From Dinoroseobacter sp013215265 (lineage in GTDB: Bacteria; Pseudomonadota; Alphaproteobacteria; Rhodobacterales; Rhodobacteraceae), in contig OY829366.1 of assembly GCA_963691755.1 (NCBI GenBank), positions 1,798,001 to 1,862,000 on the forward strand: a stretch of DNA of 64,000 bases, given 5' to 3'. Position 1 is the stretch's first letter. The number at the start of each line of letters is the position of its first letter. Position numbers and translations under genes: made by a program. This document shows positions 61,600-64,000 of the stretch, one piece after another. The notes beneath the pieces are model-generated. The model saw nothing but the letters and a program-made list of their open reading frames with translations, did not search any database and had not been told where the DNA came from.

Positions 61600-62549
61600 C
61601 GCGGGACCACAACTTCGTAGCCCGCCTCTTCTGGCTCGTCATCCAGCATCTCGGGCGGGAAACCCGGCGCCGTGATGTCGAGGCCGGTCGCATCCTCAAG
61701 TCGCTTGATTATGTTGGGTGAGAGCTCGCGCGGGCCGTAGCGTTGTTCGCCATCTTGAAAGATCTCGTTGATCAGTGGCGACATCTCAAGCGGAACGCCA
61801 TGTGCCTCTGCGATCGACTGGAACAAGCCAATATCCTTGTTTACCAAATCCATAGTGAAGCTGATGTCTCGCGATCCGTTCAGGATCACCTGACCTTCGG
61901 TCTCGGCCACAAAGGACGTACCAGAGCTGATTTCGATAGCTTTATAGGTGGTCGCGAGATCAATGCCCGCCGCTTTCATTGTAGTCAGCGCTTCGGCCAC
62001 AGAGATCAGGTTTACCGTTGCCAGATAGTTGGTCATGACCTTCAGGGTGCTTGCTGTTCCGATCGGTCCGGTATGAAGAACGCGACGGCCAAGTGTTGTC
62101 AGGACCGGCAGCATCCGTTCGAAGGTTTCCCGATCGCACCCCGCGAAGATGGAGATATTCCCGGTCGCGGCGCGATGGCACCCGCCGGATACAGGACATT
62201 CGATCGCATGGCCGCCCTTCGCCTGGACAAGCTCTGCCATCCGGGCAACTTCAGAGGCCACGGTCGTACTCATCTCTGCCCAGATGGTTCCTGGCGTAAG
62301 CGTTGAAAGAATGCCGTCTTCACCTTCCAGCACTGCCGAGCAAGCCGCAGGGGAGGGCAGGCAGGTGATCATCAGCTCGCAGGTCTGCGCGAGTTCTGCA
62401 GGGGAACTTGCAATCTTTGCTCCAAGAGCCTGAAATTTTGCGCAGAGTGCATCGTCCAGATCGCGGACGGTTACATCATGGCCGTTGCGCAACAAACTGC
62501 CTGCCAGTTTGCCACCCACGTTACCCAGACCAATAAAGCCTACCTTCAT
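61596..62549 (-). CDS. Beta-hydroxyacid dehydrogenase (3-hydroxyisobutyrate dehydrogenase family)
   Basis: 317 residues from ATG 62549 (MKVGFIGLGNVGGKLAGSLL). Rossmann site GLGNVG (7-12), the family-wide AECPVSGG (ECPVSGGCHRAA), and the catalytic lysine in LKVMTNYL. Oxidises a 3-hydroxyacid with NAD(P). Which substrate (3-hydroxyisobutyrate, tartronate semialdehyde or another) is not settled by the sequence; glyoxylate metabolism upstream makes tartronate semialdehyde reductase one option. Confidence 0.9.
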   Translation of the reverse strand: MKVGFIGLGNVGGKLAGSLLRNGHDVTVRDLDDALCAKFQALGAKIASSPAELAQTCELMITCLPSPAACSAVLEGEDGILSTLTPGTIWAEMSTTVASEVARMAELVQAKGGHAIECPVSGGCHRAATGNISIFAGCDRETFERMLPVLTTLGRRVLHTGPIGTASTLKVMTNYLATVNLISVAEALTTMKAAGIDLATTYKAIEISSGTSFVAETEGQVILNGSRDISFTMDLVNKDIGLFQSIAEAHGVPLEMSPLINEIFQDGEQRYGPRELSPNIIKRLEDATGLDITAPGFPPEMLDDEPEEAGYEVVVPR

Positions 62550-62754
62550 GAACAAGACCCCCAAATTTTCAATAAGCCTTGAATGTTTTCAGGGACTTGG
62601 GCTGTTCTGTTTGCGACGTTTTGAGTTGTACTATGTTTCGTTTTGGCAACATTGTATACCGCGGCACACCTATAACATGCTGAAAATAAAGCATTTTACG
62701 GTTTACTTGGCGCGATCTGCGACGTAGTCAGTTTGAGATGAAGAGATATGCCCC

Positions 62755-64000
62755 ATGACCAAGCTCGAAGATCATCCGCTCAGATATCAATTGGCAAACG
62801 AATTGCATGCCCGACCCTTCCCATCTCTGGGGGCACCATGCCGTGCAGTTTTTTTGGCCATCAAACAGCCCAGCAATGCGGTTGGCAGGGACCGGGATGC
62901 AGACCGTGCCCATCTGCTGGCGCTCCTCGACAGATACGGGGCGGATCATCCCTCACCCGGGGCCACGCATTTCTTTGGCACAATCGGCAAGTATCAGTTG
63001 AAATGGGAAAGCCATACCGAGTTCGTCACATACACCGTCTTCATGGACGGACTTGGAACCAAGCCCTTCTCGCCGGATGATTTTGAGGTGTTCCCAGAGG
63101 ATTGGCTGGCAAAAGCGCCGGGCAACCGGATGACCTCGGCCCTGGTTCGGATTGAAGAGCAGTCCGACAACGCGGGGATTTCGGAAAAGCTGGCAGACTG
63201 GTTTGTGCCTGAAAGCCTCGCGGTGTCCTCGGTACTGGAGAACTCCGCGATTGTTGCTTCAGATTTTCGCATTGATGCGGCTGGGCACACCCGTTCGGTT
63301 GTATTTGTGCGCCCGGGATCGGGCGAGCGCCGAAACGGACGTATTGTCCAACGGGTGACCGAGGTCGAGACCTATAAATCCATGTCCATGTTGGGTCTGG
63401 CGCGGGTGCGCGAACTGTCCGGACCCATGGGAGCGCTCGATGATGAGCTTTCCGCTTTGGTGTCTTCGATCGGTCAGACAGAGCCCAGGGATTCCGAGGC
63501 GACTCTAGAGGCGCTCATGTCAATCGCGTCCGAGCTGGAAAAGCAGATTGCGCGCACCTCCTTTCGTTTCGGGGCAACGGGCGCATATGAGGCGCTCGTG
63601 AACCAGCGGATTGAGGTCCTTCGCGAAGACCGTTTTGAAGGGCGTCAGACCATGGGAGAGTTCATGATGCGCCGGTTCGACCCTGCCATGCGCACGGTTA
63701 AAGCAACAGAACGACGCCTAAACCAGCTCGCCCAACGTGCAGCAAGGGCAGGGGATCTTTTGCGTACTCGGGTGGACGTTGAGAGATCTGCACAGAACCA
63801 GAAATTGTTGGAAAGCATGGATGCGCGCGCGGATGCGCAGTTGAAGCTGCAAAAAACGGTTGAAGGCTTTTCGGTCGCAGCCATCAGCTACTATGCGGTG
63901 AACCTTTTGGGCTATCTTGTCTTTCCACTGGCGGAGCCCATAGGCATTTCGAAGAATATGCTGATGTTTTTCCTGACTATTCCGGTCATCATCGGCGTAT
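62755..64000 (+). CDS. DUF3422 family protein (partial)
   Basis: 415 residues visible to the right edge; 3' end missing. ATG at 62755 gives MTKLEDHPLRYQLANELHARPFPSL, the family N-terminus; an ATG at 62748 is in another frame. Central VFVRPGSGERRNGRIVQRVTEVETYKSMSMLGLARVRELS, a long helical part, and at least one C-terminal helix (FSVAAISYYAVNLLGYLVF) with a second starting. Function unknown, membrane-associated. Confidence 0.9.
   Translation, partial: MTKLEDHPLRYQLANELHARPFPSLGAPCRAVFLAIKQPSNAVGRDRDADRAHLLALLDRYGADHPSPGATHFFGTIGKYQLKWESHTEFVTYTVFMDGLGTKPFSPDDFEVFPEDWLAKAPGNRMTSALVRIEEQSDNAGISEKLADWFVPESLAVSSVLENSAIVASDFRIDAAGHTRSVVFVRPGSGERRNGRIVQRVTEVETYKSMSMLGLARVRELSGPMGALDDELSALVSSIGQTEPRDSEATLEALMSIASELEKQIARTSFRFGATGAYEALVNQRIEVLREDRFEGRQTMGEFMMRRFDPAMRTVKATERRLNQLAQRAARAGDLLRTRVDVERSAQNQKLLESMDARADAQLKLQKTVEGFSVAAISYYAVNLLGYLVFPLAEPIGISKNMLMFFLTIPVIIGV

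Noticed and set aside
62748..63080. Plus-strand frame starting at the ATG at 62748
   Set aside because: Out of frame with the DUF3422 gene that begins seven bases later and carries the family N-terminus.
1..64000. tRNA, rRNA, CRISPR arrays, insertion sequences or prophage
   Set aside because: I looked in the gaps for cloverleaf sequences, repeated spacers and transposase frames and found none; a tRNA scan was not possible.

Overview
The window looks like chromosomal DNA of a marine alphaproteobacterium of the Rhodobacteraceae, Roseobacter lineage. This is inferred from moderately high GC, mixed ATG/GTG/TTG starts, and family content typical of that group: DUF2842, DUF2065, DUF3422, DUF6524-like, an aerobic CobST cobaltochelatase, a fused FdsGB-like flavoprotein, AlkB, and a GlcB-GlcG pair. 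It is gene-dense core chromosome. I see no rRNA, tRNA, CRISPR array, phage region or recognisable insertion sequence.

Layout. (1) 1-3370, minus: a polar amino-acid ABC importer (ATPase, binding protein, two permeases; the last runs off the left edge), with a strong terminator after the binding-protein gene. (2) 3474-8603, minus: secG, pyrG, rlmJ, a DUF1330 gene, a TerB-like gene and a cytoplasmic PhnD-like binding-domain protein, then a DUF6524-like membrane gene. (3) 8762-13608: purA and a DUF2842 gene (plus), a long acidic protein of unknown function (minus), then thiN and rpiA (plus). (4) 13654-20007: gor, hflK, hflC, a DUF2065 gene and a degP/mucD protease, a redox and membrane-protein quality-control block, interrupted by an opposite-strand TIGR04325-type methyltransferase. 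(5) 20181-26723: a lipoprotein, a [2Fe-2S] ferredoxin with a VCBS-like secreted protein, purD, xseA, two small cysteine-conserved secreted paralogues, and an AlkB-type monooxygenase. (6) 26878-31354, plus: an orphan NuoE-NuoF (FdsGB-like) fusion, ftsY, a DMT transporter and yciB. (7) 31416-34319: DUF427, an M24B aminopeptidase P and a VOC protein. (8) 34636-43646: cobS and cobT separated by, and translationally coupled to, a racemase-fold protein and a PLP dehydratase; then a BaiN-like flavoprotein, a large SGNH hydrolase, a J-domain protein and bolA. (9) 43668-51953: DUF4177, gatB, small membrane proteins, a lytic-transglycosylase lipoprotein, pepN, a GH108-like remnant and a VOC protein. (10) 52292-57700: glcB-glcG, a class I amidotransferase, a lyxose-isomerase-like protein, a GNAT enzyme and an isoprenylcysteine-methyltransferase-like protein. 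(11) 57863-64000: pntA-pntB with a terminator, a YdjM-like membrane protein, a beta-hydroxyacid dehydrogenase, and a DUF3422 gene cut by the right edge.

Most genes are housekeeping: nucleotide synthesis (pyrG, purA, purD), export and membrane insertion (secG, ftsY), proteolysis (hflKC, degP, pepN, pepP), cofactors (thiN, cobST), redox balance (gor, pntAB, ferredoxin) and glyoxylate use (glcB). The features most worth a second look are the cobS-[racemase-like lacking both cysteines]-[dehydratase]-cobT coupled operon, the two cysteine-conserved secreted paralogues that each interlock stop codons with a DNA-metabolism gene, the FdsGB fusion with no formate dehydrogenase catalytic subunit beside it, and the odd loop inserted in glutathione reductase.
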